64,000 bases of DNA from Toxorhynchites rutilus septentrionalis (GCF_029784135.1 NC_073746.1:185385983-185449982), one strand, 5' to 3'; counted from the first letter of the stretch, positions 9,064 to 20,142 are shown. Made by a program: numbers and translations. Notes: generated by a model not told the origin, from the sequence alone.

Positions 9064-11118
9064 CTAGCCCAATGGCCCAGGTTGAAAAAAGGGTCCTTGC
9101 AGGTCGGATTCGTTTGATCCTACGACAGACACCACTCCATCATCTGCAAGTTGTCTTAGGCTGCAATTTTGTGTAAGGCAATTGTCGATGTCGCTTACAT
9201 AGATGTTGTACAAAAGGGGGCTTAAACATGAGCCCTGGGGGAGTCCCATGTAGGAGACCTGACTTACTGTCGAATCCCCGTGAGAAAAATTCAAATGTTT
9301 CTCACAAAGCAAGTTATATAACATATTATTCAATAGAGGCGGCAGACCCCGAGAGTATAATTTGTCTGACAGGACCTCTACTGAAACTGAATCAAAGGCC
9401 CCCTTTATGTCCAAGAATACTGAAGCCATTTGTTTTTTTTCGGCGTAAGCCATTTGAATTTCTGAAGAAAGCAACGCAAGACAATCATTTGTCCCCTTGC
9501 CCCTGCGGAACCCATATTGTGTATCTGAGAGTAGGCCATTCGTTTCAACCCATCGATCAAGGCGAAACAAGATCATTTTCTCCAACAATTTCCGTATACA
9601 AGACAGCATTGCTATTGGGCGGTACGAATTGAAGTCGGACGCGGGTTTTCCGGGTTTTTGAATAGCTATAACTCGTACTTGTCTCCAATCATCTGGAACA
9701 ATATTATGTTCCAGAAACCGATTGAATAAATTCAACAAGCGATGTTTCGCCACATCAGGGAGGTTTTTCAACAAGTTGAACTTAATTCGATCCGATCCCG
9801 GAGCAGAATTGTTACATGAAAGGAGAGCAAGAGAGAATTCTACCATCGAAAACTCATAATCAAGATCGCAGCTATCTTGTGGTATATTTCGAACAATTTT
9901 TTGCACGGGAGCGGAATCGGGACAAACCTTTCGTGCAAAATTAAAAATCCATCGATGTGAATATTCTTCGCTTTCATTCGTTGAAGAGCGATTTCTCATG
10001 TTTCGAGCCACTTTCCATAATTTTTTCATTGACGTTTCTCGTGACAAACCTCCCACGAAATTTCGCCAATAAGCACGTTTTTTCCCTTTGATCAAATTTT
10101 TGAACTGATTCTCAAGGGTTAAATACGTTTGAAAATTTTCAGGAGTTCCACGTTTCCGAAAAGCTTTAAATGCATTCGATTTTTCTATATAAAGCTTGGA
10201 ACATTGGCTATCCCACCATAGATTGGGAGGCCTTCGGGAAATGGTGGAACCTGGAATGGGTTTCGTTTGAGCGCGAACTGCGCTGTCATAGATCAAACGA
10301 GAAAGGAAGTTATACTCCTCCAATGGAGGTAAACCATCTCTGGAATTGATGGCTAGAGCAATCGCGTCCGCATATTTTTTCCAGTCAATGTGTCTTGTGA
10401 GGTCATATGCCATGTTTATAGATTCAGAAGAATTCGACCCAATGGTGATGGAAATTTTGATTGGCAAGTGATCACTACCGTTGGGGTCCTGGATTACATT
10501 CCACTTGCAATCTAACGATAGTGAATTCGAGCAAAGCGAGAGGTCAAGAGCACTTGGGTTAGCAGGAGGTTTAGGAACACGTGTTGTTTCCCCAGTATTC
10601 AAAACGGTCATATTGAAGCTGTTACAAAGGTCATATATCAACGATGAACGATAGTCGTCGTACTGTTCCCCCCAGGCAGTTCCGTGAGAGTTGAAGTCTC
10701 CCAAGATCAATCGTGGCTCAGGAAGAAGTGAGCACATGTCAACAAGTTGCTTGCGGCTAACCGCAGCTCTCGGAGGCCAATACAAGCTGACAATACAGAG
10801 GTCTTTTCCTCTGATGTTTGCATGACAAGCAACAGCTTCAATCCCTCCAATAGGTGGAAGGTCAATTCGAAAAAATGAGTGGCACTTATTGATCCCCAAT
10901 AGCACCCCTCCGTATCTGTCATCACGGTCCAAGCGTATAATATTGAAATCATGGAAAGAGAGATCATCTCGCGAAGAAAGCCAAGTTTCGGACAGAGCAA
11001 AAACATCACAATTGAATTTATGAATTAAAAATTTGAATGTATCCAATTTAGGGATGAGACTACGACAATTCCACTGTAAAACAGTGATATCTCCGACCTC
11101 TCTATTTAAATTAGACAT
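9064..11118 (-). pseudogene. LINE copy 3 ORF2 N-terminal part (endonuclease + RT)
   Basis: Endonuclease and reverse transcriptase of LINE copy 3, starting at the ATG at 11118, which overlaps ORF1 by eight bases. Endonuclease motifs: LQWNCRSL, SETWLS, LILGDFNSHG, SDHLPI. RT motifs: RPIAMLS, QYGFRRGKGTND, FLDIKGAFD, LPQGSCLSPLLYN and the catalytic LADDGVVS. The frame breaks just after the RT active site, at the small deletion with filler near 9082, and continues in another frame at 7890-9034. The region 9578-11118 is nearly identical to LINE copy 1. Apart from this lesion and the 3' truncation, the element is well preserved and therefore young. Confidence 0.9.
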
Positions 11119-12745
11119 CAAGAGAGATAATCATTGCAAGGAGGGGCCATGTTTGCATCAATTGTTGCAAAATTGTCTTTAATACTGGAAGCATTGAGAT
11201 GACAATGGTTCTGATGGAATCGGAAACATTAAAACACTTGAAGATTTGATCCAGAAGGTCAGAATACTTTATAAATCCCGATTGGGAAGTTGAACTGGAT
11301 GAAAAAATAGGGACAGTTGGGGTTTTTGATGTTCCCTCGAGTGCTGGGTCGTTCGAAGGTGAACTATTCCCACGGAAGCCAGGAGGAACCTGATTTTGCT
11401 TGTCCGCGGCACTCGATTTTTTAGGCAAGCTAACAGGGGGTATCACCGGGGGGACTTGTTCTTGAACTTTGGGAGTGGTCACATTCTTCCCTTTGGAAAT
11501 AAACGGTGTGTCCCCGCTAGCTGTGTCCGCTTCCATTTCATCAACTGGCAACGAGGAAAAAGTATTGTGTGTTGAGATTGGTTGTTGTTGTTGTTGAGTC
11601 AGTGGAGAAGCGCCCTTTAAAATTTCCGCAAATGTGCGCTTCGAGCGTTCCTTTGAAGAGCGCTTCTGTTTCTCCCAGCGACTCTTATAAGTTTCACAAG
11701 CTGAGAGCGCGTGTGGAGTTCCCCCGCAATATGGACATTTATGCTCAGTCGCACTGCAGGATTCCCCCACATGTTGCTCTCCGCAAGTTGCACAGCGCTC
11801 CTTGTTGGCACAATAATCTGAAGTGTGACCAACTGACTTGCATTTGTTGCAAGTCATGGACTTTGGCACAAAGAGTCGCACCGGCAGTCTCAATTTGTCC
11901 ACCATAACGTAGTCAGGGAGAGCGGAACCAGCAAAAGTTACTCGAAACGAGTCGGACGGCGTGAATTTAGTTTCTCCCCCTTCCTGGGAGACTTTGCCTA
12001 ATTGGCGACAGTCCAAGATCTCGACTTCCATCGAGGGGAGCTTCTTGAACTTTCCATTTCCTTTTTTAATAAATTCACACGTCAGACCCGTTTCTGTAAT
12101 CACTCCCGCAATTTCTACGTTATGGCAGGGCACGTATGCGCGATATTCTAAAATGAACCGCTTGTCGACAACAATCTCGTTAGCTTGCTTCCGATCAGCC
12201 ACGACAACACGCAGTTTGTTCGGGCGAACCTTGGAAATTTCGACCACGGAGGAATAATTTTTTGTCAAATCTTTCATGATCTGAATGACATTCAGAGATT
12301 TTCCTTTAGGTTTAGGTCGGAAGAAAACAACCCATGGGCCAGTTCCAGTTGCATTTTCTGGATAAACCTTGACACGGGGTGGAGACACAACAGGAGAGGA
12401 AAGTGGGGTCGATTGTTGAGTGGAAGCGGAAACAGCAGGGTTGGGTGGCGTGATCGGGAGTTCAGTGGGAGCGGGAGCGTGAGGGGGAGCGAGAACGGGA
12501 GTGGGAGCGAGAAGGAGAGCGAGAACGGGAGCGAGAGGAGGAACGGTAGCAGGAGACTGAGGGGGTGAAGAGGAGAGGTTTGCAAATTTTCTTGAGGGGG
12601 GCTTGTTTAGGTGGGTTAATTCCTCCCCCGAAAAGACTTCTTCTGAAGGGGGAACGCGTTTAAGCGACTTCCCACCTCCCGTAGATGTGAAGGGATAGAC
12701 AGTGGATTCAATCTCCATGTCAACGGGTTCTCCGCATTCTGCCAT
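11111..12745 (-). CDS. LINE copy 3 ORF1, gag-like zinc-knuckle protein (544 aa)
   Basis: Intact ORF1 starting at the ATG at 12745. It is the same protein as at 1534-3180 except for a four-residue deletion after FISKG (12 bases lost near 11489) and Phe for Ser near residue 19. Proline-rich N-terminal third, then GPWVVFFRPKPKGKS, then three zinc knuckles and a basic tail. The deletion distinguishes the two copies of the large duplication. The presumed function is nucleic-acid chaperone and RNA coat of the LINE particle. Confidence 0.92.
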   Translation of the reverse strand: MAECGEPVDMEIESTVYPFTSTGGGKSLKRVPPSEEVFSGEELTHLNKPPSRKFANLSSSPPQSPATVPPLAPVLALLLAPTPVLAPPHAPAPTELPITPPNPAVSASTQQSTPLSSPVVSPPRVKVYPENATGTGPWVVFFRPKPKGKSLNVIQIMKDLTKNYSSVVEISKVRPNKLRVVVADRKQANEIVVDKRFILEYRAYVPCHNVEIAGVITETGLTCEFIKKGNGKFKKLPSMEVEILDCRQLGKVSQEGGETKFTPSDSFRVTFAGSALPDYVMVDKLRLPVRLFVPKSMTCNKCKSVGHTSDYCANKERCATCGEQHVGESCSATEHKCPYCGGTPHALSACETYKSRWEKQKRSSKERSKRTFAEILKGASPLTQQQQQPISTHNTFSSLPVDEMEADTASGDTPFISKGKNVTTPKVQEQVPPVIPPVSLPKKSSAADKQNQVPPGFRGNSSPSNDPALEGTSKTPTVPIFSSSSTSQSGFIKYSDLLDQIFKCFNVSDSIRTIVISMLPVLKTILQQLMQTWPLLAMIISLDV

Positions 12746-13140
12746 ATAAAGTGGCAGATGTACAGTTTTTCAGTGATTTCTCAATCTTTTTTTCTGATTA
12801 TTTCTTAAACTAAAAACCTTAATCTAATAAAAAATATACTTATATCGCACACCCGTGCGGTTGAATTAGAACGGTTCCCAGCGAACCGCGTGTCGATCGT
12901 ACAGCACAGCTGCAACGGTGTATGGCTCCACAGTGCGATGATGATTTCGATGACGATGATATGGCGATAAACACGCCAGCACACAGCGCCCGCGATGCAG
13001 GTCTTCTTCCTTCCGCTTTGTTTGCTTCACACTATTGCTGTCCAAAAATCCCGTTTGGGTGAAACAATTATTTCACCAGCAGCGAAAGTAACGGTATCAC
13101 AACAGTATCACAAGATAACGGTATCACCAGACGGGAGAAA
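12746..13140 (-). other. LINE copy 3 5' untranslated region
   Basis: Same sequence as 3181-3575. Outside it, TTTATGAATATGTTGATGG leads directly into the H2A stem-loop, and the same words occur at 57037-57055, where no LINE is present. The LINE 5' end therefore sits a few tens of bases downstream of the histone-derived stem-loop. Confidence 0.6.
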
Positions 13141-13193
13141 ATACACCCGGCGGCTCGACTTCACGAAGACGAATGATTTATGAATATGTTGAT

Positions 13194-13209
13194 GGTTCTG
13201 AAAAGAACC
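13194..13209 (-). terminator. Histone-type 3' stem-loop
   Basis: Perfect GGTTCT-TTTC-AGAACC hairpin on the minus strand, with CCAAA upstream and ATCAACA downstream. It is the duplicate of the element at 3629-3644 and is placed 3' of the H2A pseudogene that follows. Confidence 0.8.
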
Positions 13210-13680
13210 TTTGGTGTTGTGTTTTTGTTATCACTCGATATTCCCATCTTGTTCGGTTAAACCTTCCTGTTTAGCTATTGCGTTTGCCACTCGCCACAGC
13301 TTTCACAGTTGGAAAATTTCTTCCCATCCAGCTTGTGACATGTTGTTCAGTAAATTACATTTAATGCGACGTGCCGGAGAAACACTTTGCCACTCACTGA
13401 AACTAATTGTTGCCTTGATGAGCGCCGAACCGAACCTGCTCTGTTCTTGATGCGGGTTTTCTAATTGTTGTGAGCAGCTTTGCAAGCCAACTCGAGCACT
13501 CCGACGGCCGAAACTCTATAATCACTGTTAGGTATACTGGTGCTCCGGCACCAATCCGTTCGGCCTAGTTACCCTTGCGGAGCAATCAGTGAATGCGATC
13601 AACAGGGAACTGGAGACCTGCACGGTTCGAGTGAGACTTTGCCTTTCCCTTAACTTGTCCTCCTTTGTTACGCCCACGAT
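13210..13680 (-). pseudogene. Histone H2A pseudogene, most complete copy
   Basis: On the minus strand from about 13678 the frame reads [20 protein letters not shown], then VDRIH-stop-LLRKGN-stop-AERIGAGAPVYL. This is a clear match to the canonical H2A N-terminal tail and first helices, with Arg (CGA) and Tyr codons changed to stops. After a frameshift it continues as VLELACKAAHNN-stop-KTRI. The C-terminal H2A docking region is not recognisable. The N-terminus lacks a proper ATG. A histone 3' stem-loop follows and a TATAAAA motif precedes it, so this looks like a decayed gene copy rather than a processed cDNA, because a processed cDNA would carry no promoter. Confidence 0.8.
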
Positions 13681-13751
13681 GCCGATGCCGTACAACCACA
13701 CGGGTTTACGGTTTGAAAGAAAATAAGATATTTTTTGGTGTCCGCGTGTTT

Positions 13752-13758
13752 TATACTC
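13752..13758 (-). promoter_or_regulatory. TATA box upstream of the H2A pseudogene
   Basis: GAGTATAAAACACGCG on the minus strand, about 75 bases upstream of the decayed H2A N-terminus. The same sequence recurs near 58188 in the second H2A locus. Its position suits a former histone promoter. Confidence 0.5.
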
Positions 13759-13759
13759 T

Positions 13760-14520
13760 AGTGGTACACACTCACAGCATAGAGACAAATCGGCAGACTC
13801 AGCCAAAGGGGCGAGTCCAACGAGACGAACGAATGAGCGTTAAAAGGGAGCGATGGCAAAAAAATACATTCATTACGATTTGTTCGCTCGTTGGATTCAC
13901 ATGCAGGCTAAAAAGGGTCCCTTTCTGGATCACAAAATTATCTTCAATCTAAAGAGTTTATTGCTTTGTTATCATTCGATATCCCCATCTTGTTCGGCTA
14001 AACCTTCCTGTTTAGCGATTTGTTGCCACTCGCCACAGCTTTCACAGTTGGAAAATTTCTTCCCATCCAGCTTTGTGTCATGTTGTACTATAAATTACAT
14101 TCAATGCGACGTGCCGACGCGCCACTCAGTGTCGCATTGGAGGCGATTTTAACCTGTAATTGAACATTTGCGATGACAGTGGTACAGTGTCGACTTTCAA
14201 TGTGGGGTCATAATTTGGATCTCTATGTTTACAAAAATGTCCAACTAAATAAGTCGCATTACATGTCCGTCCAATTTGCTAAATGTCGAACTAATTGTAA
14301 ATTACTGTACTTTCAATCTGGAAACAATTTAAGAATGGGTGAAAATTGAATAATCAGGAAAGTCCCCAACTATCAATAAGCTCAGAACAACTGCCAAATT
14401 CACATACTCATCAGATCCTGGCAAACAAATGATGAAAAAATCAATTTGTGTTTTATTATTATTTTGCATAATGTTTTAGAAAGCATTGAACTGTATTTCC
14501 TAAACTCTTTTTTGGAAGGT
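13760..14520. repeat. H2A-unit spacer, non-coding repeat
   Basis: No gene is visible. This spacer contains upstream sequence of the first H2A pseudogene, then another copy of the CCATCTTGTTCGGCTAAACC block seen at 3690 and 13245, then a segment beginning ACCTGTAATTGAACATTTGC. That segment recurs at 57258 and 58560. The stretch is part of a dispersed repeat unit built around H2A. Confidence 0.6.
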
Positions 14521-14525
14521 TTAAT

Positions 14526-14541
14526 GGCCCTGAAAAGCGCC
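14526..14541 (-). terminator. Histone-type 3' stem-loop, one mismatch
   Basis: Minus strand GGCGCTTTTCAGGGCC. It matches the histone stem-loop form GGCCCTTTTCAGGGCC except for one C to G change, which breaks the fourth pair. It lies 3' of the H2A-like sequence at 14542-14992. Confidence 0.65.
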
Positions 14542-14992
14542 TTGTTTTATGGAATGGTTCCAATTTAGAAAACTTAGTACTCGTGGTTTTGAAAAAAACC
14601 ATTTCGAACGCCCTTGATGCCGCCTTGTTCTGGATTTGCCACCAAAGCAGATTGTATAAAGAACAAACTTTTTTCTTCTGCTACCAGCTGCCGTTTTGCG
14701 ATTGCGTTTGGCACTCGCTACTCGCTGCAACTGCCTGTTGTCTTGATGTCCACCGAACCGAATGTGTTCTGTTCCGAATGCGGGTTTTCTTATCGTCGCG
14801 AGCAGCTTTGCCAGCTAACTCGATCACTTCGGCGGCCGAAACTATATAACGACGGCTAGGTGGACTGGTGCACTGGTACTAACGCGCTCGGCCTAGCTAC
14901 CCTTGCGGGGAACTCCAGATCAAGACGGTTCGAGCGGGATTTTGCCTTTCCCTTCACTTTTCCTCCTTTACCATGTCCAGACATGGCTGCTT
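14542..14992 (-). pseudogene. Histone H2A pseudogene, second copy
   Basis: On the minus strand a proper ATG at about 14984 opens MSGHGKGGKVKGKAKSRSNR, the canonical H2A N-terminal tail with Arg to His at position 4. The match then jumps over the first histone-fold helices through a deletion and a frame change, and resumes as AEVIELAGKAARDDKKTRI. The rest towards the stem-loop is not recognisable as H2A. It cannot encode a histone fold. The copies at 57830-58110 and 59170-59400 have the same lesions, so the damage predates the spread of the unit. Confidence 0.75.
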
Positions 14993-15453
14993 GGGTTGGT
15001 TTGTTGATGTGTTGTGATGAGAACCGATGTAGTGTACGGTTTGAATGAGAATGATCGTTACGGCAGCGGAGCGGGGATTTTTAAGCTGACTGGCTGGCTC
15101 AAGAATTACGCATGTGTGAGACTGCGACCAATGTTTCGTTCATTTTTTTCTTTTTCCTTTCCAATCGTGCTTCATTATATTTCGCTGCTGCTTTGGTTGC
15201 CCGTTTTGGTCGGTACGATTTGAGGAGCACAAGATGGACCAATCAAAAATGGGCACATAGTGCATTTTGACAATGGTTGATATTTCACAATTATTCAATT
15301 ATTTATCTCAAGAAAAATGAAATGTTATTCGTTATGATAGATGCGTAGATATATTTCCTATCAATTGATGCAAAAACCTTTGCGATCTATTGAGAAATGC
15401 TCGAGTTATAAGCGTTCCAAATCTTGCATTTTTTCCTACTTGTTCAGTGCCTA
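14993..15453. repeat. Upstream part of the H2A-derived unit
   Basis: Non-coding. It includes GATTGGTCC (minus strand, near 15240), a CCAAT-type motif that could be a relic of a histone promoter. The block is near-identical to 59400-59864 and part of it is inverted at about 34540-34740. The TA at 15452-15453 is the empty insertion site for the transposon found at 59865-61166. Confidence 0.6.
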
Positions 15454-15485
15454 GATTTCCATTTCACCCCCTATATCTTCCGGTT

Positions 15486-15501
15486 AGACGTAGTCCTACG
15501 T
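15486..15501. repeat. GACGTAG-N2-CTACGTC palindrome, repeat boundary
   Basis: Sixteen-base inverted repeat with two-base centre (GACGTAGTCCTACGTC). Homology between this locus and the one ending at 61217 stops at this motif, so it marks a repeat edge. Further copies or relics: 16715, 18494, 23147, 26504, 30208, 34303, 56912 and 61202. Confidence 0.7.
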
Positions 15502-15784
15502 CAAAATGACTGGAACATTTAAGGTAACCTAATCATGTACCGACAGGTTCGAAGAACAGATCGAAAAAATATTTTAGGCATCCAATAACTGAATATTAGC
15601 TTGTCGTGTTTTGTGTAGAAAATATTTGATCAGTAGGGGAAAGTCGGGAAAGACGAACACCTATGAATGGTTGATCAATTACATTTTTATTTTAAATTTT
15701 AATGATGTACAAACTTGCAGTAAAGTGTATCAATACCTTTGACACTTACTGTGTACAACTAGCTAACCTTCTGTTAAAATTGTA

Positions 15785-18700
15785 TTGGGTGTACAAATAA
15801 GTCCCAATTGTTTCACTCAATAGGTTTGCCATTTCAAACATACACATCGGACAACATTGAACACAACTTTATTATAAAGATAAGGGTTGAGCCTTCAAAT
15901 ATCAGTGCGTATTGAATCCTCAAAGTCAAAACACCATTTTTCTACAAACCAAAAATGGAAAATTTCGTCCAACAAAGCCGTTTTTGTGGGGAATTATTTT
16001 GCGTTACTGAAAACAAAAAAAGACATCATTGACCATATTTGCATAGGGGACGTAACCACCAACACCATTAGTGTTGGGAAAACGCAATTTTATTGTTTTT
16101 TTGCCTACAAGCGTAACCATGTGAATTTCCAATGAAATAATCTGTCCAGTTCTAGGATATTATCGGCAAAAAGAGGGCCTAGGACATTTTGCGGGTTAAA
16201 GCATTTTTTTTCCATTTGGAAAACGCTTACGCCTATTTATGCGGACAATCAATCGTTTCAATGAACATTTGTTCGCATTGCTAGACGCAATCACCAGGTT
16301 GCTCTGTCTGTAGCGTTAGTATTTACATTTTCGATAATACTCAAAACGTCTCCGTCGGTAGTGTCAGTTGTTATCGCACAAAATCAAAAAGGTTTGGAAG
16401 AAATTTAGTGAAATGTCCGGAAAAGGTGCTCTGGATTTGTTGCGAGTCTAGAATAGTACTTTTTTTCCTGAGTACTCTAGGATATAATAAGAACGTGTTG
16501 GTGTTTTTTGTGTTTTTAAATTAATTGAATTTGTAAAGGCAATCCGCAATGTTGGTAATTTTAGCAACTTATCACGATATCACGATCAATCGCATAAAGA
16601 TGGTGGTAACACAACAAGCAGTTTCACATCGTTTAAAGCAACTCGGAATGATTCAAAAACAAGGCAATCGGGTCCCATATGAGTTGAAGGCGAGAGACAT
16701 TGAAAGGTGCTTTTGACGTAGGACTACGTCTTTCATTTCTATACCGGGGTGTAAAATCAAAGTTTCGAAAACGAAAGCGTTACGCCGGAGACCGAGATTT
16801 TGAGCGTTAATAGCTCCTAAACAACTGAACGAAATGGTATGATAAACACTTCATTCGAAAGATGAAATGTCTACGCGTTATATACTTGTTACTTTTTGAT
16901 CCAAAAACTTGTTTCAATAGCCTTGAAATTGTTTTCAAAACAGGCTATTGAAATCATCAATCGGTATATAAGCGAGCGCCGCTCGGAAATCCACTCAGTT
17001 ATAATTGAACAGCGATTGGAGCATGTTGTCGCTGTTGTGGTGAAGCTCTTCGTTTATCATGAAAGCGCGGATGAACGCTGTCACAAAGAGCCTGTTTGTG
17101 CACCTTAGGCCAGAAGGGAATCCATCAGGAGGAGAGTGATGCCACAAATGGTTCCCCGGGAAGACATCGGAGCAGCCGCCACACACACACATACACGCGC
17201 GGAACTCTTCGTTTGGATGCCATTCATCGATGCATCGGATGCATCGAGAAAATTCCGGAAAGATCTAATCGTTGCTGAAAAATAATCTGCCAGTTCCCCT
17301 GGGAATTGGAAAATACATTCATGCGAAAGAGTTTATTTTAATGTTTTCTATCCATGTAACACTGTGACTAAATATTTTTCAATCAAGTGCTATTAACAGG
17401 TAATTATCGAGTTAGCATTAACCACTGGTGGGCTTCGAGTATCGAGGAAAATCTTGAAAAAATCAATCGTTGCTGAAAAATAATCTGCCAGTTCCCCTGG
17501 GAATTGAAAAATACATTCATGTGAAAGAGTTTATTTTAATGTTCTCTAACCATATAACACAGCGACCAAATACATTTGATTTTGTAATTTTTCAATCAAG
17601 TGTAATTAGCAGGAAAGCTTCTTAAGATTATTCTTCCCCTTCAGTAGGATATTTTCGTATCCAATATTATATGCGCGCGCAACGAAAATGTTTCGTATCG
17701 CGAAAATTACATGATTTTCAATCGATTATTGCTCAGTCGCCGAAAGTTTCAAACTCAGAGAGTTCATTCCCCTCTAATTTGCCTTCCAAATTGCTATCGT
17801 AAACCACGCCTTCTCTCGATTCAATCACGGACAAAAAGCATACTTAAGTGATATTCTGGTGGTAAAACGCATTCATTTTCGTGAGGACATCGACAAGACA
17901 ACATCGTTACTGAACGAGCTGAACGTGCTGGACCAGCTGGACGACGAGGGATCGAGGGATTCATTACCTGACCTGACCTGACCTGAAACGCAATCAGTTT
18001 GTTTTAACTGTGAGGGAGCACAGAAAAGACGATCGATCAGAAGGAGAAGAGAAGGTGACCAAGAGAGTATCAGCATCGAAAAACCAAAACCACGAAAAAC
18101 CGCCACACACACATACGCGCGCAACTCTTTTCGTTTGCTGGTTATCGAGAAGAAACCTGGAAAGAAGTGTTCGTTCCTGCAACATAATCTGCCAGTTCCC
18201 CTTGGAATTGAAAATTACATTCAAGCGAAAGAGTTTATTTTAATGTTTTCTATCCATGTAATACTGCGACCACATACATTTGGTTTTGTGATTTATCAAT
18301 CAAGTGCAGTTAGCAGGAAAGCTTCTGAAGATTATTCTTCAGAACAAGGTTTTTTGTATCCAATATTGGATGCATAAAATCTTGTGCCTCCAACGTAACG
18401 CTCTCGTTTTCGAAGTCCCTCAAATATTCATTTATTCATTCATTCAGAATGGATTTAGATTCAACTTCGAACAAATGATCTCTAAATCAACGATAGTCCT
18501 ACGTCACCCTTGCGGTTATACCATAGATATAACCCACTTCCTGTTTTTCATCTGCGAACAACTGCTTCAGCGACTGAAAAAAAGGTTTCTTGCACCGAAT
18601 CGTGACTGGTGACGAAAAGTGGATACGATACGACAATCCTAAGCGTAAAAAACTTGGGTTAAGCCCGGCCAGCCATCAACATCAACCGCAAAACCGAATA

Positions 18701-19030
18701 TTCATGGTTCTATGCTATCTGGTGGGATCAGCTCGAAGTCATTTATTATGAGCTACTCAAACCAAATGAAACTATCACAAGAGAGAGTTACCGACAACAA
18801 TTGATGCGTTTGAGCCGAACCCTGAAGGACAAAAGGCCGCACTACGCCGATAGACACGACAATGTGATTCTGCAACATGACAACGCTCGGCCCATGTTAT
18901 AATTGGTGTCAAAAACTACCTGGAGAACATCAAAAGGGAAATCTTACCCCACCGTATTCACCAGACATCGCTCCCTCCGATTACCGTTTGTTCCGGTGGA
19001 TGACACATTGCCTGGCTGAGCAGTCTAATC
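15785..19030 (+). pseudogene. Decayed mariner transposase, split by a repeat
   Basis: Translated pieces on the plus strand match mariner transposases in order. NKAVFVGNYFALLKTKKDI (about 15975) is the N-terminal region. VTQQAVSHRLKQLGMIQKQG and VPYELKARDIER (about 16610-16705) are the second helix-turn-helix region. After a 1.8 kb interruption come FFICEQLLQRLKK, RIVTGDEKWIRYDNPKRKK (first catalytic Asp), ILQHDNARP and SPDIAPSDYRLFRW (second and third Asp). Several frameshifts and stops are present, and the 3' end is lost near 19030. A GGTGTACAAATAAGTCCC stretch near 15788 resembles a mariner terminus. It is inactive. Confidence 0.75.
16711..18540. mobile_element. 1.8 kb repeat inserted in the mariner, with internal tandem units
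   Basis: The insertion lies between transposase codons for DIER and FFICEQLL. Both edges carry the palindrome motif (GACGTAGGACTACGTC at 16715; relic GATAGTCCTACGTC at 18493). Inside are three diverged copies of a roughly 180-base unit containing AATCTGCCAGTTCCCC and GAAAGAGTTTATTTTAATGT (about 17280, 17465 and 18185). A TATATAAG at about 16965 followed by CTCAGTT resembles a core promoter. No protein of recognisable type is encoded, so it appears non-autonomous. Confidence 0.6.
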
Positions 19031-20121
19031 AAGTCAGGTAAGGCGGACACTCCACTGATGGAAGGAAATTTGGTTTTGGAATCAATTTGATTATCTTCTT
19101 TTTTTTGACATATGCTCAGTAACTACGTTTGCAAGTGCAACCAGCTATCATGGACGAATCAGCAGGGCGGTTTTCAAAACGTAATTCGAATGCCGGAATT
19201 TTAGACATGGAAAAATGAAAAATTACAAATTACAAGCCCTTCTAGGTGATTTTAATCTAGCTATTTTGTTCGATAATTTGAAGACCTCCAAAACTTATTG
19301 AGTATATAAACTTGAATTTTCAGTAAGTGTTCATCTTCCCTTCCCCTCCAAGTGTCCGTCTTTCCCGACTCAATCTATTTTATTGAACAATCCCAAACAC
19401 ATTCATTTTGCAAATTTTCTGACATTTCAAAGACAAATTTTATTGTAAAACCTAGACCTGTCAAGAAGAGTCAAATATTTGGGTGATTGAACAGTGTATT
19501 GGCACCCTTACTATGATGGTCATTGCACTTTCGAGTGGACGACTAGACTGAAGGAACCGTCTGGCCATCGTGTGATACCCATAAAATACTACGGTGTTGT
19601 TGTCTACATATAGTACGATGATAGACACACGTAATCATGTGACGAGATTGTTTACGAATGCAGGAAAAGAATGCAACAAACCGAAATGTGATCTTTCGCA
19701 AGCGCACACAAATATCACATACAACCGCCGTTGACAGAATATGCGTTTTCTGTGTCTGAGGATAGCATTCAAACAGTCGAAAAATTTGTCTATGCTTCAA
19801 TTAACTATCAATACTGTATCCTGAATGCTTGATAGTCTGTATTCTCAAAAATGTCGTGAATAGTATCAATGACTTAGAATAGTAAATTAACCACCTGCAA
19901 ACATCTATCTTATCTCCTTCTTTCTAAATTTGTCTTCAATTTCAATTGGAGCTAACGCAATGAATCTACATTGGATCTCATTCATCCACATTTTTCACAA
20001 TTCAATCAGTTGTTCTTGATTGTTTGAGGGTAGAGATAACGTCGAAGGTGAAACGAGGTCAATCGCTGAGTTTCAAGTGATTAGGTATTATTAAGCTATC
20101 AATATTATCTTTGCTTCACAG
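19031..20121. other. Intergenic or intronic sequence, no gene seen
   Basis: AT-rich sequence with no convincing coding region or transposon. The right end has a pyrimidine-rich tract and CAG at 20119-20121, read as the splice acceptor of the following exon, so at least part of this is probably an intron in the 5' UTR of the GPCPD1-like gene. Confidence 0.4.
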
Positions 20122-20142
20122 GGTAACAATCGTTGAGGAAAT

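Larger units (their letters stand above)
9578..13538. repeat. Right copy of the ~4 kb direct repeat (mate 1-3973)
   Basis: Second copy of the block described at 1-3973, holding most of LINE copy 3 and half of an H2A pseudogene. Here the H2A sequence continues uninterrupted past 13538, so this is the unbroken side and 3973/3974 is the novel junction. The junction shares only about three bases (CTG) between the two joined sequences. Confidence 0.85.

Noticed and set aside
13460..13560. H2A.Z/H2Av origin of the pseudogene, suggested by ALIKATI in one frame
   Set aside because: The N-terminal tail and loop ([30 protein letters not shown]) match canonical H2A; the ALIKATI match is in another frame and isolated.
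13665..13952. Possible new gene of 95 codons on the plus strand, repeated at 58181
   Set aside because: The region is the former H2A promoter on the opposite strand; codons show no homology and the frame is not kept between copies.
14583..15223. Plus-strand frames with hydrophobic stretches, which might suggest small membrane proteins
   Set aside because: They are antisense to the H2A pseudogene and its upstream region, and are duplicated together with it at 58991-59459.
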